A DNA stretch of 64,000 nt. Origin: Acinetobacter sp. WU_MDCI_Axc73. GTDB taxonomy: Bacteria > Pseudomonadota > Gammaproteobacteria > Pseudomonadales > Moraxellaceae. Shown here piece after piece: positions 38,564 through 46,699 of the stretch (position 1 is the stretch's first letter; each line of letters begins with the position of its first letter). Under the pieces are notes generated by a model. That model saw only the letters and a list, made by a program, of their open reading frames with translations, had not been told where the DNA came from and did not search any database. The DNA lies in the NCBI RefSeq assembly GCF_025562455.1, contig NZ_JAHPRO010000004.1, positions 123,265-187,264 on the forward strand, in the 5' to 3' direction. The position numbers and the translations under genes were made by a program.

Positions 38564-38938
38564 TTATTTTTTAGTATACAGCTGACCATTAACTTGCATT
38601 TTCCATTTGCCATTTTCTTTATAGGGAGCATGTTCAACAGTAAAATTTTTACCTAGATCACCTTGTCCAATTTCAAAACTATGCTCATCAAATCGGGTGA
38701 TACTGGCTTTGATGTCGGAGTGTTCTGTCAGGCTGACTTCACGATCTGAGGTTTTCTGATCTTGATGTTCATTGTGTTTATAAGTTACTTGACCATTTTT
38801 TTCAATTTTTAAAGTGTCCGTATTACTTTGCCAGTTTCCAATATAGTCAGGGTACTGTTCCAACATTGGGTTGGTTTTACCACAAGCCGTCAATACTAAA
38901 ACTAGACTCAAACTGAGAAAAACTGAAGCGCGTTTCAT
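38564..38938 (-). CDS. small lipoprotein of unknown function
   Basis: 124 aa. The N-terminal type II signal ends in the lipobox LTAC (Cys at residue 19), so it is lipid-anchored; the +2 residue is Gly, so the outer membrane is likely. The mature part is polar, with YIGNWQSNTDTLKIEKNGQVTYK, resembling the small beta-rich lipocalin-like folds where a GxW opens a strand. Family not recognised. Single gene, converging on actP. Confidence 0.75.
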   Translation of the reverse strand: MKRASVFLSLSLVLVLTACGKTNPMLEQYPDYIGNWQSNTDTLKIEKNGQVTYKHNEHQDQKTSDREVSLTEHSDIKASITRFDEHSFEIGQGDLGKNFTVEHAPYKENGKWKMQVNGQLYTKK

Positions 38939-39126
38939 GTGTTATAACCTGATTGAATTATCTAGAAATATTATGCGATAGTCGACTGTAACAAGTTACA
39001 GTATTTTGATCATTTTCTGTGAAACATTTTTACATAGATAATCTTTACTCTTGGTAATAGGACAAGAGAAGATAGAAAATCTTAAAACAAATTTTTTCGT
39101 AAAAGAACAAAAATACAGGATATGAC

Positions 39127-39807
39127 ATGCAGGCAATGATAGATTTTTGGAAAGGCTTTCGCTTATTACCTTCAGCATGGTTATTGATCGTTCAGTTTTT
39201 TATTTTAATTCTTTCATCTATCACCAATGATAGCCATATTTCTTATCGTGCCATCAGTTGGGTATTGGGTGCATTGGCATTATTGCTTATTGCAAAAGTG
39301 ATACGCCAATCACCTGCTTTTACTGCGCTAGGCTTGTTCTTCGTAAGTGGTGCATTACTTTTTTCAATTCTAATTTTGCTAGGCTATCGCGAACCAGCCA
39401 TACAAATTACAGCTCATATTTTTGAGAGTATGGCTTATTTTTATGCGGCTTATGGTTTATTACGTTATATGTTTGCCGACCGTTATTTGACAAAAGATGA
39501 AATGTTTGCAGCTGGAGCGGTGTTTACTTTATTGGCATGGGGATTTGCTTTTCTCTACAATATTTGTCAGTTGATCGATCCTCACAGTTTTATTAAGCCT
39601 GAACATGTAGGCTTAAAAAGCTGGTTAGATATAATTTTTTTAAGTTTTAGTTTGCAATCTGCTACAGGTCTGTCTGACATTGTACCTTCGGGTGCAGCAG
39701 CCCGAGTCATTGCGATCATCCAGATGTTTGGGGGCGTTATGTATTTAGCGGTGATTGTTACTCGTTTAGTTGCCCTACAATACACTCGACATAATCCAAA
39801 AGATTGA
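39127..39807 (+). CDS. membrane protein with a degenerate ion-channel pore region
   Basis: 226 aa with about six or seven hydrophobic segments. The C-terminal part has the layout of a two-helix potassium channel: a helix, a pore loop and then a helix (RVIAIIQMFGGVMYLAVIVTRLV) rich in Gly as in pore-lining helices. The filter sequence reads SATGLSDIVPSG where a K+ channel has TVGYGDIVP, so Y-G is replaced by L-S. It may be a non-selective or inactive relative. AGGA precedes the ATG. Single-gene unit. Confidence 0.65.
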   Translation: MQAMIDFWKGFRLLPSAWLLIVQFFILILSSITNDSHISYRAISWVLGALALLLIAKVIRQSPAFTALGLFFVSGALLFSILILLGYREPAIQITAHIFESMAYFYAAYGLLRYMFADRYLTKDEMFAAGAVFTLLAWGFAFLYNICQLIDPHSFIKPEHVGLKSWLDIIFLSFSLQSATGLSDIVPSGAAARVIAIIQMFGGVMYLAVIVTRLVALQYTRHNPKD

Positions 39808-40001
39808 ATTTATAAAGATTAATAAAATTTTGTTACAGCTCTACAACGTTTTTATTGAAAAAACTCCATAAAATACAAACGGTGAGAGAGATAGCGACTT
39901 TACTTTTTAAGATCCATATCCTCTTATATTCTTATCACTTTTTGTGTTGTCTTCTGTGATCGTGAGATCACATTTTTTATTAAAAATAATCTGGGGGATC
40001 T

Positions 40002-41975
40002 ATGCCTTCCAAAACGCCATCTTGGATGAGTAATATCAATCCAAATGTGTTTTTTAGTACACTTGCAATTATTGCAATTTTTCTCGCAATCGTCATTATT
40101 GCGCCCAATGCTTTTGAATTGTTGACTCAACAGCTCAAACAATGGATTACAGAGTCTTTTAGCTGGTTTTATGTGTTATCAGTTGCTCTTTTTCTGATTT
40201 TACTGATTATCATTGCCTGTTCATCCAGTGGTAAAATTAAACTAGGCCCTGATCATAGTCAGCCTGAGTACAGCAATAGTTCTTGGTTTGCTATGCTGTT
40301 TACAGCAGGCATGGGAATCGGTCTGATGTTTTTTGGTGTGGCTGAACCCATTATGCATTATGTGACTCCTCCAACAGGAGAACCAGAAACCATTCTTGCT
40401 GCTCAGCAGGCAATGCGTGTGACGTTCTTCCATTGGGGGCTGCATGCATGGGCAATTTATGCCGTTGTAGCATTATCACTGGCTTATTTTGCCTATCGGC
40501 ACAATCTCCCTTTAAAAATTCGTTCCTCACTCTACCCATTAATTGGGAAGAAAATTTATGGACCAGCAGGGGATGCGGTTGATACTTTTGCAACTATTGG
40601 GACGATTTTTGGTGTTGCTACAACATTAGGATTTGGCGTAACCCAAATAGGCTCAGGTTTAAAAGTATTATTTGGTCTCGAAACGACTGCAACTTCACAA
40701 ATTATTTTGATCGTTGTGGTCAGTGCCATGGCTGGACTTTCTGTTGCATTAGGACTTGATAAGGGTATTAAACGTCTTGCTGAGCTTAATCTGGTTTTAG
40801 CAGTTGCTCTTTTACTTTTTATCTTTTTTGCAAGTTCACCGATATATCTACTTCAAACTACCATTCAAAATGCGGGCCAATACGTTTCTAATCTATTTGA
40901 TATGACCTTCAATCTTTATGCATATCAGCCTTCAGGCTGGATTGGCGGTTGGACAATTATGTATTGGGCGTGGTGGATTTCATGGTCACCATTTGTTGGG
41001 ATGTTTATTGCACGAGTTTCAAAAGGTCGTACCATTCGCGAATTTATTGTCGGAGTATTATTTATTCCCACTGGTTTTACCCTGATCTGGATGGGATTCA
41101 TGGGTAATGCAGGATTATATAGCGTATTGCATGATGGAAATATTGGACTACTGACTGCTATCCAAGGAGATTCATCTGTTGCTTTATTTGAATTTTTGGG
41201 AACATTACCTTTATCTGGTGTGATGAGTTTATTGGCCACCATTTTGGTCATGTTATTCTTCGTCACTTCTGCTGACTCAGGTGCCTTAGTGGTTGATTAT
41301 CTCACGGCTAAATCTGAGGACTCATCCGTTTGGCAACGCCTATTCTGGATTGTGGTCATGGCGGCCTTAGCCATTATTTTATTACTGGCAGGTGGTTTAA
41401 CCGCATTACAATCGGCAACTATCATGAGTGCATTACCATTTACCGTGATTATGCTATTGATTTGTTGGGGGTTAATTAAAGCACTGAGGATCGATAGTAC
41501 CAAAATGCAGGCGATTCAGGAGGCAAGAACTACACCACGTGCCATTCAAAATCCGAGAAGCTGGCAACAACGTCTCGGTTTAATTATGCATTATCCGCAT
41601 AATAAGCAAGAGGTAGATGACTATATCCAGACGACTGTTAAAAAAGCGTTTGAAAGTATTCAAAGAGAATTTAAGCGTCGACATTTGACTGCAAAAATTG
41701 AGGATACTGAAAATGGCCTTGTATTAAAAGTTGATCATCATGATGAAATTAACTTTATTTATAATGTGGTTTCACGTGAAACAGTGCCGCCTAGTTTTAT
41801 GGTGGATAATCTTGATGAACGAGAGACTGAGGAGTATTTTCAGGCTGAAGTATTTTTGCGTGAAGGTGGACAAAATTATGATGTTATGGATTGGACACAA
41901 GAAGATTTAATTCAGGACATTATTGATCAGTATGAACGTCATCTTTATTTCCTCAATGTAATGAGAACAAATTAA
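40002..41975 (+). CDS. BCCT-family transporter, BetT-like
   Basis: Betaine/choline/carnitine transporter in the inner membrane. 657 aa: twelve helices between residues about 15 and 495, including the GMGIGLMFFGVAEPIMHY motif and the substrate-site WTIMYWAWWISWSPFVGMFIARVSKGRT. A long cytoplasmic C-terminus of about 150 residues distinguishes osmo-regulated BetT types from short BCCTs. No bet genes for choline oxidation are in the window. Choline is the likeliest substrate; carnitine or betaine are not excluded. Confidence 0.88.
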   Translation: MPSKTPSWMSNINPNVFFSTLAIIAIFLAIVIIAPNAFELLTQQLKQWITESFSWFYVLSVALFLILLIIIACSSSGKIKLGPDHSQPEYSNSSWFAMLFTAGMGIGLMFFGVAEPIMHYVTPPTGEPETILAAQQAMRVTFFHWGLHAWAIYAVVALSLAYFAYRHNLPLKIRSSLYPLIGKKIYGPAGDAVDTFATIGTIFGVATTLGFGVTQIGSGLKVLFGLETTATSQIILIVVVSAMAGLSVALGLDKGIKRLAELNLVLAVALLLFIFFASSPIYLLQTTIQNAGQYVSNLFDMTFNLYAYQPSGWIGGWTIMYWAWWISWSPFVGMFIARVSKGRTIREFIVGVLFIPTGFTLIWMGFMGNAGLYSVLHDGNIGLLTAIQGDSSVALFEFLGTLPLSGVMSLLATILVMLFFVTSADSGALVVDYLTAKSEDSSVWQRLFWIVVMAALAIILLLAGGLTALQSATIMSALPFTVIMLLICWGLIKALRIDSTKMQAIQEARTTPRAIQNPRSWQQRLGLIMHYPHNKQEVDDYIQTTVKKAFESIQREFKRRHLTAKIEDTENGLVLKVDHHDEINFIYNVVSRETVPPSFMVDNLDERETEEYFQAEVFLREGGQNYDVMDWTQEDLIQDIIDQYERHLYFLNVMRTN

Positions 41976-42012
41976 AAAAAAGAGGACTCAAATTTGAGTC
42001 CTCTTTTTTTAG
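41974..42012. terminator. bidirectional terminator between BetT-like and Omp33-36 genes
   Basis: Near-perfect palindrome AAAGAGGACTCAAA / TTTGAGTCCTCTTT with A and T runs on the two sides, shared by the convergent genes. Confidence 0.88.
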
Positions 42013-42028
42013 GAAAAATTCGAATCAA

Positions 42029-42931
42029 TTAGAAACGAACTTTGGCATTTAAACCGATAGTTTGAGTGTCAAGGTTAGAACCTTTAACATCAGCCTTCAT
42101 GTAAGAAGCACCTACAGCAACGGCTGGAGTAATGAAATAATTTACATTACCGCCCCAAGCTTGGCGGAATTCACCAAGGTTTTGACCTTTAATGTTTGCT
42201 TCGCCATCGTTACCGATAAATGCAGCACCAACACTCAGCTTTGGAGTGAGGTAAAGATCAGATTTTAAACCATATTGGTTTTCTTGACCAAATACGCCAG
42301 TCGCTTCAAAACCAACAGCCATATTTGTACCGTCAATTGGACCAACATATTTAGCACGTGCAGTTACAGCATCTTGATCATTCTGGATTGCAGCAGTTTC
42401 GTTAACAGCTGAGTAAATACCATTGTTGATGATACCGAAGTGATCAAGAGAGAATTGGTTTGCAACGCTTGTATAACCAACGGCCATTAAGAAATTAGGA
42501 AGCAACATAGCACCTACTTCTAATGCATAACGGTCGCCATTGTCATCGCGAGAAATAGCATTCTTACCATCAACATCTGTATGGTTGTAAGAAGCACTTG
42601 CATAAACAGGAACATAAGGTGTTGGGAGATAAGCTTCACCTTTTGCACCATAAGTGCCGATGTGGTAATTAATACCATCTTTCTCATCATATTGCTGATA
42701 GCTATAACCAAGCGAAACGCTAGAAGCTTGGTTCAAAAATGCGGCTTCAGCTAAAGGGCCTTTAGACGCATCTACATCTTTTAAATAGAATGTACCGTTT
42801 AGGTCACCTGTAAAGTTTTTATCATTCGCAGTCGTATCTACAAATTCTGATTGACCTTGAACTTCAACTTGATATGCGTGAGCACCGGTCATGGCTAAAA
42901 GTAAAGCAGTGGCTAAACCGAGTTTTTTCAT
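42029..42931 (-). CDS. omp33-36: outer-membrane porin Omp33-36
   Basis: 300 aa. MKKLGLATALLLAMTGAHA is a cleavable signal peptide, and the mature sequence (YQVEVQGQSEFVDTTANDKNF, KGPLAEAAFLNQASSV, GEAYLPTPYVPVYASASYNH, VGPIDGTNMAVGFEATGVFG) matches Omp33-36 of A. baumannii as I remember it. Ends in RF, the barrel terminus. Family knowledge: water/solute porin; loss is linked to carbapenem resistance and lower fitness. ATG 42931 chosen; an upstream in-frame ATG at 42985 would hide the signal peptide. Paralogue of the gene at 15241-16011. Confidence 0.92.
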   Translation of the reverse strand: MKKLGLATALLLAMTGAHAYQVEVQGQSEFVDTTANDKNFTGDLNGTFYLKDVDASKGPLAEAAFLNQASSVSLGYSYQQYDEKDGINYHIGTYGAKGEAYLPTPYVPVYASASYNHTDVDGKNAISRDDNGDRYALEVGAMLLPNFLMAVGYTSVANQFSLDHFGIINNGIYSAVNETAAIQNDQDAVTARAKYVGPIDGTNMAVGFEATGVFGQENQYGLKSDLYLTPKLSVGAAFIGNDGEANIKGQNLGEFRQAWGGNVNYFITPAVAVGASYMKADVKGSNLDTQTIGLNAKVRF

Positions 42932-43466
42932 AGTAGTTTCCAGCATTAACAAGAAAATTAAGCTGCGGTCATTGTATTGTAACAATTTATGAAGTCAATG
43001 ATATTAAAAACAGTCAGAGTCAAGGCTTCCATGCCAGCTAAGTATTTGAATAAAAAGTGATCATTTGAAGTAAATCTTGTCAACCTGAAAAAAACACTAT
43101 TTTTACAATTAGCTATAAGCTTGATTGCTAGCAGTAAAATGTAAGTAAGCGTAAAAATAAGCATATTTTTTAATTGTAAAATTAAATTATTTATTTATTT
43201 TTGATTGATAAAAACTTTTAAATATTTTTCTTTCAAAGTTAATACCGAACCAAATTTATTCTGTTTCTGCATATTAATGTTAAATTAGTCACACTAAAAA
43301 ATAAATGCAATGATGTTTGTGTGGTTCAAAAAGATAAAACTGTTAAAACATTAACCATTAAGATGAAGAAGTGTGATGCTGCTCTGTAAAGAATGTTAAA
43401 AATCATGTAAAAAACATACTAATTTAGGCAAATGTGCTTTACATCGATCAAATTATTTTGGATAAT
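42932..43466. other. intergenic region upstream of Omp33-36
   Basis: Over 500 AT-rich bases with no plausible gene; the porin promoter must lie near its right end on the minus strand. Its far end carries the promoter of the candidate plus-strand small RNA: TTTACA (43438-43443), 17 bp, GATAAT (43461-43466). Confidence 0.45.
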
Positions 43467-43472
43467 TGCATC

Positions 43473-43576
43473 AAGAAATCCTGACTGGTTTAGTTGGATT
43501 TTAGTTTCTCAAACGAATTGTTTTAAAAGTTTTACTTTTTATATGCCCAGCTTTCCCCAAGGTTGGGTTTTTTTTT
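43473..43576 (+). ncRNA. candidate small RNA A
   Basis: A near-consensus promoter (TTTACA-N17-GATAAT) is followed about 104 nt later by a terminator: CCCAGC (43546-43551) / GTTGGG (43562-43567) and nine T. No open frame longer than about 12 codons is inside. A T run this long is a typical Hfq-binding tail. No homology is claimed. Confidence 0.45.
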
Positions 43577-43637
43577 GCTTGATCTTTTATAAATGAAAGT
43601 TGCTATAAAGAGATGTCTGGATACCTAAATTGAAGAT

Positions 43638-43723
43638 AAAAAAAACCCAACCGATATGAGAGTGGTTGGGCTGAAAAGGATGTTGGTTGGGAGAAACATC
43701 CTTGAGGAAGTTGCTCTATCTTC
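43638..43723 (-). ncRNA. candidate small RNA B
   Basis: On the minus strand, a possible -10 (TATTCT, 43729-43734), then a hairpin (AAGGATGTT / AACATCCTT, 43676-43703) whose loop reads UCUCCCAACC, then a terminator (CCCAACC / GGTTGGG, 43646-43670) followed by eight T. About 86 nt. The C-rich loop is complementary to Shine-Dalgarno-like GGGAGA and to the terminator GGTTGGG of candidate A. Confidence 0.42.
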
Positions 43724-44084
43724 AGTTTAGAATAACTTTAGAATATGTATTAATTATGAATTTGGATTTATAATCTGTAAAATTGATAGTTTTAATTAAA
43801 TCAATAGATTTTTTCTATTTACTCACTTCAGCTTGATGAATTGGATTGAGTCAGAACAGGCTTTTTCTATTCATCATTTTTAGATCTGCCTCTCTATTTG
43901 ATTATGGTCATGGTTGAAGCATTAGAAAAATGTTGGACGGGATAAGCCTGCATATCGCTTAGATTGAACATCAGAAAGTTTTTTTAAGTCTTTGGATCGC
44001 ATCTAAATATTCTGCATGAAAACCTAGGAACTCATGGTGAAAACATTAAACAACAAGCGGATCAACTTTTGATTTATGAGAGAG
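43724..44084. other. intergenic region downstream of the MocR-type gene
   Basis: About 360 bases with scattered short open frames in all readings; some look like decayed coding sequence (frame from 43905 on the plus strand) but I cannot match them to a family. No terminator for the MocR-type gene is obvious here. Confidence 0.3.
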
Positions 44085-45485
44085 CTATTCGCTATCTGAA
44101 ACGTGATCAATCAAAAGATCTAAAGCATGCTTGATATTTTCATTCATTTCAAAAGAACAATTGATACGTATATGGTTCTGTTCTTTATTTTTGCGATAAA
44201 AAAGAATACTTGGTGCAATACCGATGTCTTTTTGGATCATTTCTTCATAAATACGGCTACTTTCTATAGTTTTTGGCAATGTTATCCATAAAAAATAACC
44301 AGATGGATAAGCGTGAACTTTACAGTCTTTCGGCAAATTTTGATTCAAATATTGATAATATTGGTTTTTCAGACGTTTAAATGTACTGCGAAGATTTTTT
44401 AAATGTTTGTCGTAATGACGATGTGAAAGATAGTCCGCTAAAGCGTTTTGAATAAAGGAATTTACAGAAACGGTGCTCATCAATTGCAAATGTTGTATAT
44501 TTTCTGAAAATTTCCCCGCATATACCCAACCTATTCGAAAACCTGCGCCTAATGTTTTAGAGAATGAAGAGCAATGTAAGACTTGATTATATTGGTCAAA
44601 GTATTTCATTGAGAGAGGTTTTTTCTGACCATAATACAGCTCTTCATAGACATCATCTTCAATCAAATAAATTTTTTGTTCATGCAGTAATTTAGCCAAT
44701 TCAAATTTAATTTCATCGCTGACGGTAAATCCAATAGGATTATGACTATTTAACATCAGCAAACAAACTTTAATGGGATAGGTTTTAATTGCTTTCTTAA
44801 AGGCTTGTAAATCTAAGCCGTATTCAGGATGTTCAGGAATAGTAATGACTTTTAAGCCTAAATTTTCAGCTGCTTGCCATGCACCATAGAAAATAGTTTC
44901 CTGAAGTAAAATATAATCACCTGATTGGGTCAGCGCTCTTAAAGATAAATTTAAAGCATCCAGACCGCCTGAGGTAATTACAATATCCGAAGGGTCTGTT
45001 GGAATACCCTGCATGCAATAACGCTGGGCAATTAATTTTCTAAGTTCATAGTTACCTGGCGGTAAACTCGGCATTTGTTCGTAACCAACTCTATATTTCG
45101 CTTGATGTGCTAATGTTTGCATGAGTTTGGATGAGTAAAGTAATTGGCTATTTGGAAAAGCACTGCCTAAAGGAACTATTTTTTCAGACTGAATAGATTT
45201 CAAGTAGCGAAAAACAATTGAATTAATTTCTATTTTGTCATTTACAATGACTTTTTGAGCAAGTGCAGCCTGAACAGGATTTTCAGCAATAAAGTAACCT
45301 AGTTTTTCTTTCGAATAAATCAGTCCTTTTGCTTCTAATTCCTGATAGGCATTCATCACAGTGATTAAACTAAACCCTGAAATTTCGACTTGTTGCCTAA
45401 GTGATGGAAGTTTCTCATGGGCTTTCCAAGTTCCTGTTTCAATCAGATGTTGAAGGCTTAATGCAAGTTGTTCTGATTTATACAT
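44085..45485 (-). CDS. MocR/PdxR-type GntR regulator with aminotransferase domain
   Basis: 466 aa. A GntR winged helix covers residues 1-75 (KLPSLRQQVEISGFSLITVMNAYQELEAKGLIYSK) and is joined to a fold-type I aminotransferase domain. PLP-binding Lys is in HCSSFSKTLGAGFRIGW, with an upstream Asp/Tyr in LIEDDVYEELYYG. Family members use PLP as effector-binding cofactor and control PLP, GABA or amino-sugar genes. Its only close neighbour is the cyd operon on the same strand, 74 bp upstream; a link to it is unproven. Confidence 0.85.
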   Translation of the reverse strand: MYKSEQLALSLQHLIETGTWKAHEKLPSLRQQVEISGFSLITVMNAYQELEAKGLIYSKEKLGYFIAENPVQAALAQKVIVNDKIEINSIVFRYLKSIQSEKIVPLGSAFPNSQLLYSSKLMQTLAHQAKYRVGYEQMPSLPPGNYELRKLIAQRYCMQGIPTDPSDIVITSGGLDALNLSLRALTQSGDYILLQETIFYGAWQAAENLGLKVITIPEHPEYGLDLQAFKKAIKTYPIKVCLLMLNSHNPIGFTVSDEIKFELAKLLHEQKIYLIEDDVYEELYYGQKKPLSMKYFDQYNQVLHCSSFSKTLGAGFRIGWVYAGKFSENIQHLQLMSTVSVNSFIQNALADYLSHRHYDKHLKNLRSTFKRLKNQYYQYLNQNLPKDCKVHAYPSGYFLWITLPKTIESSRIYEEMIQKDIGIAPSILFYRKNKEQNHIRINCSFEMNENIKHALDLLIDHVSDSE

Positions 45486-45558
45486 AAAATATCACGCCCA
45501 TCTGAGAAAAAGGATAGCGATGATTTCATGGCTATCCAGAGTTTTGTGTATTCGTACT

Positions 45559-45681
45559 TTAGTAAGCTAGGCTCAATAACAATCTAAAAAATCCTGCAAT
45601 TAAAGCTAATGATACAAAGCCAAAACACCATAATAATATGAACCACACCGAAGGACTTAAGCGAATTTGAATTTTTTTCAT
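45559..45681 (-). CDS. DUF2474 family small membrane protein, CydX-like bd oxidase subunit
   Basis: 40 aa, one membrane helix: after KKIQIRLSPSVW comes a hydrophobic run of about 22 residues ending in a short tail FFRLLLSLAY. GAGGAG-like ribosome site before ATG. It lies 13 bp after the cydB stop. Small proteins of this kind (CydX in E. coli, DUF2474 in CIO-type operons) bind the bd oxidase and stabilise its hemes. Family call is from context, length and W-x-hydrophobic layout. Confidence 0.75.
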   Translation of the reverse strand: MKKIQIRLSPSVWFILLWCFGFVSLALIAGFFRLLLSLAY

Positions 45682-45694
45682 AGAGGAGATCTCC

Positions 45695-46699
45695 TTAATG
45701 ATAGCCTTCATCACCAATACGTACTTTGTCACGGAATACCCAGTAAGACAAAAAGGTGTAAGCCAAAATAATTGGAATGAGAATCACAGCACCGACCAAA
45801 GTAAATTTCAAACTTGATTCGGGTGCAGCCGCTTGCCAAATGGAAACAGAAGGGGGAATGATATTCGGCCATAAACTAATTACAAAGCCTGTAAATGCTA
45901 GAAAGACTAAACCTAGCGTCAATATAAAAGGTTGGATGTTTTTGCGTTTTGAGCAGGCTTTTAAAATGAGTACGCAGCACACCAAAACTAAGACAGGTAC
46001 AGGACTAAAATAGATTAGATTGGGTAGGCTAAACCAACGTTGTGCTATCTCAGAATGGTGAAGTGGTGTGTAGATACTTACTGCACCGAATATAATTAAT
46101 AATGTGACAATTAGCTTAGGCATAAGTTTGTACATTTTATTTTGTAGATCTGACTCAGTCTTCATAATCAACCATGCACAGCCTAATGCGCTATACATAA
46201 TGACGACTCCCAATCCCACAAACAATGAAAAAGGAGTGAGCCAATCCAGTGTTCCGCCAGTATAAACACCATTATGTGTTTCAATACCTTGAATGTATGC
46301 ACCAAGAATGATGCCTTGGAAAAGGCTCGCGAAGAATGAACCCCAGATAAAGGCTTGATCCCATAAGGGTTTACTCCGATGTGCCTTAAAACGGAATTCA
46401 AATGCTACACCTCTGAATATTAAGGCGACGACCATAAAAATAATCGGTAAATACAAAGCGGATAATACAGTGGAATAAACCAATGGGAAGGCGGCAAATA
46501 AACCTGCACCTCCTAACACCATCCATGTTTCATTGCCATCCCAGACAGGTGCAACGGTATTCATCATGACATCACGTTCTTGTTGCCCATCAATAAAGGG
46601 AAACAACATACCAATACCAAGATCAAATCCATCCATAATGACATAGATTAATACACCCAAGCCAATGATACCGACCCAGACTAAAGCAAGATCAATCAT
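45695..46699 (-). CDS. cydB: cytochrome bd-type ubiquinol oxidase subunit II
   Basis: Partner subunit of the inner-membrane quinol oxidase. 334 aa, about eight or nine helices, with VIMDGFDLGIGML, RDVMMNTVAPVWDGNETWMVLGGAGLFAAFP and GVAFEFRFK, all CydB signatures. ATG 46699 is chosen after AAGGAGAAT; it overlaps the cydA stop by 8 bp. The short, compact form fits the cyanide-insensitive oxidase (CIO) type. Confidence 0.95.
   Translation of the reverse strand: MIDLALVWVGIIGLGVLIYVIMDGFDLGIGMLFPFIDGQQERDVMMNTVAPVWDGNETWMVLGGAGLFAAFPLVYSTVLSALYLPIIFMVVALIFRGVAFEFRFKAHRSKPLWDQAFIWGSFFASLFQGIILGAYIQGIETHNGVYTGGTLDWLTPFSLFVGLGVVIMYSALGCAWLIMKTESDLQNKMYKLMPKLIVTLLIIFGAVSIYTPLHHSEIAQRWFSLPNLIYFSPVPVLVLVCCVLILKACSKRKNIQPFILTLGLVFLAFTGFVISLWPNIIPPSVSIWQAAAPESSLKFTLVGAVILIPIILAYTFLSYWVFRDKVRIGDEGYH

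Noticed and set aside
43905..44084. Possible decayed gene after the MocR-type gene
   Set aside because: Short stop-riddled frames that I could not match to any family.
45795..45802. GACCAAAG inside cydB
   Set aside because: Coding-region copy; shows that the octamer also occurs by chance.
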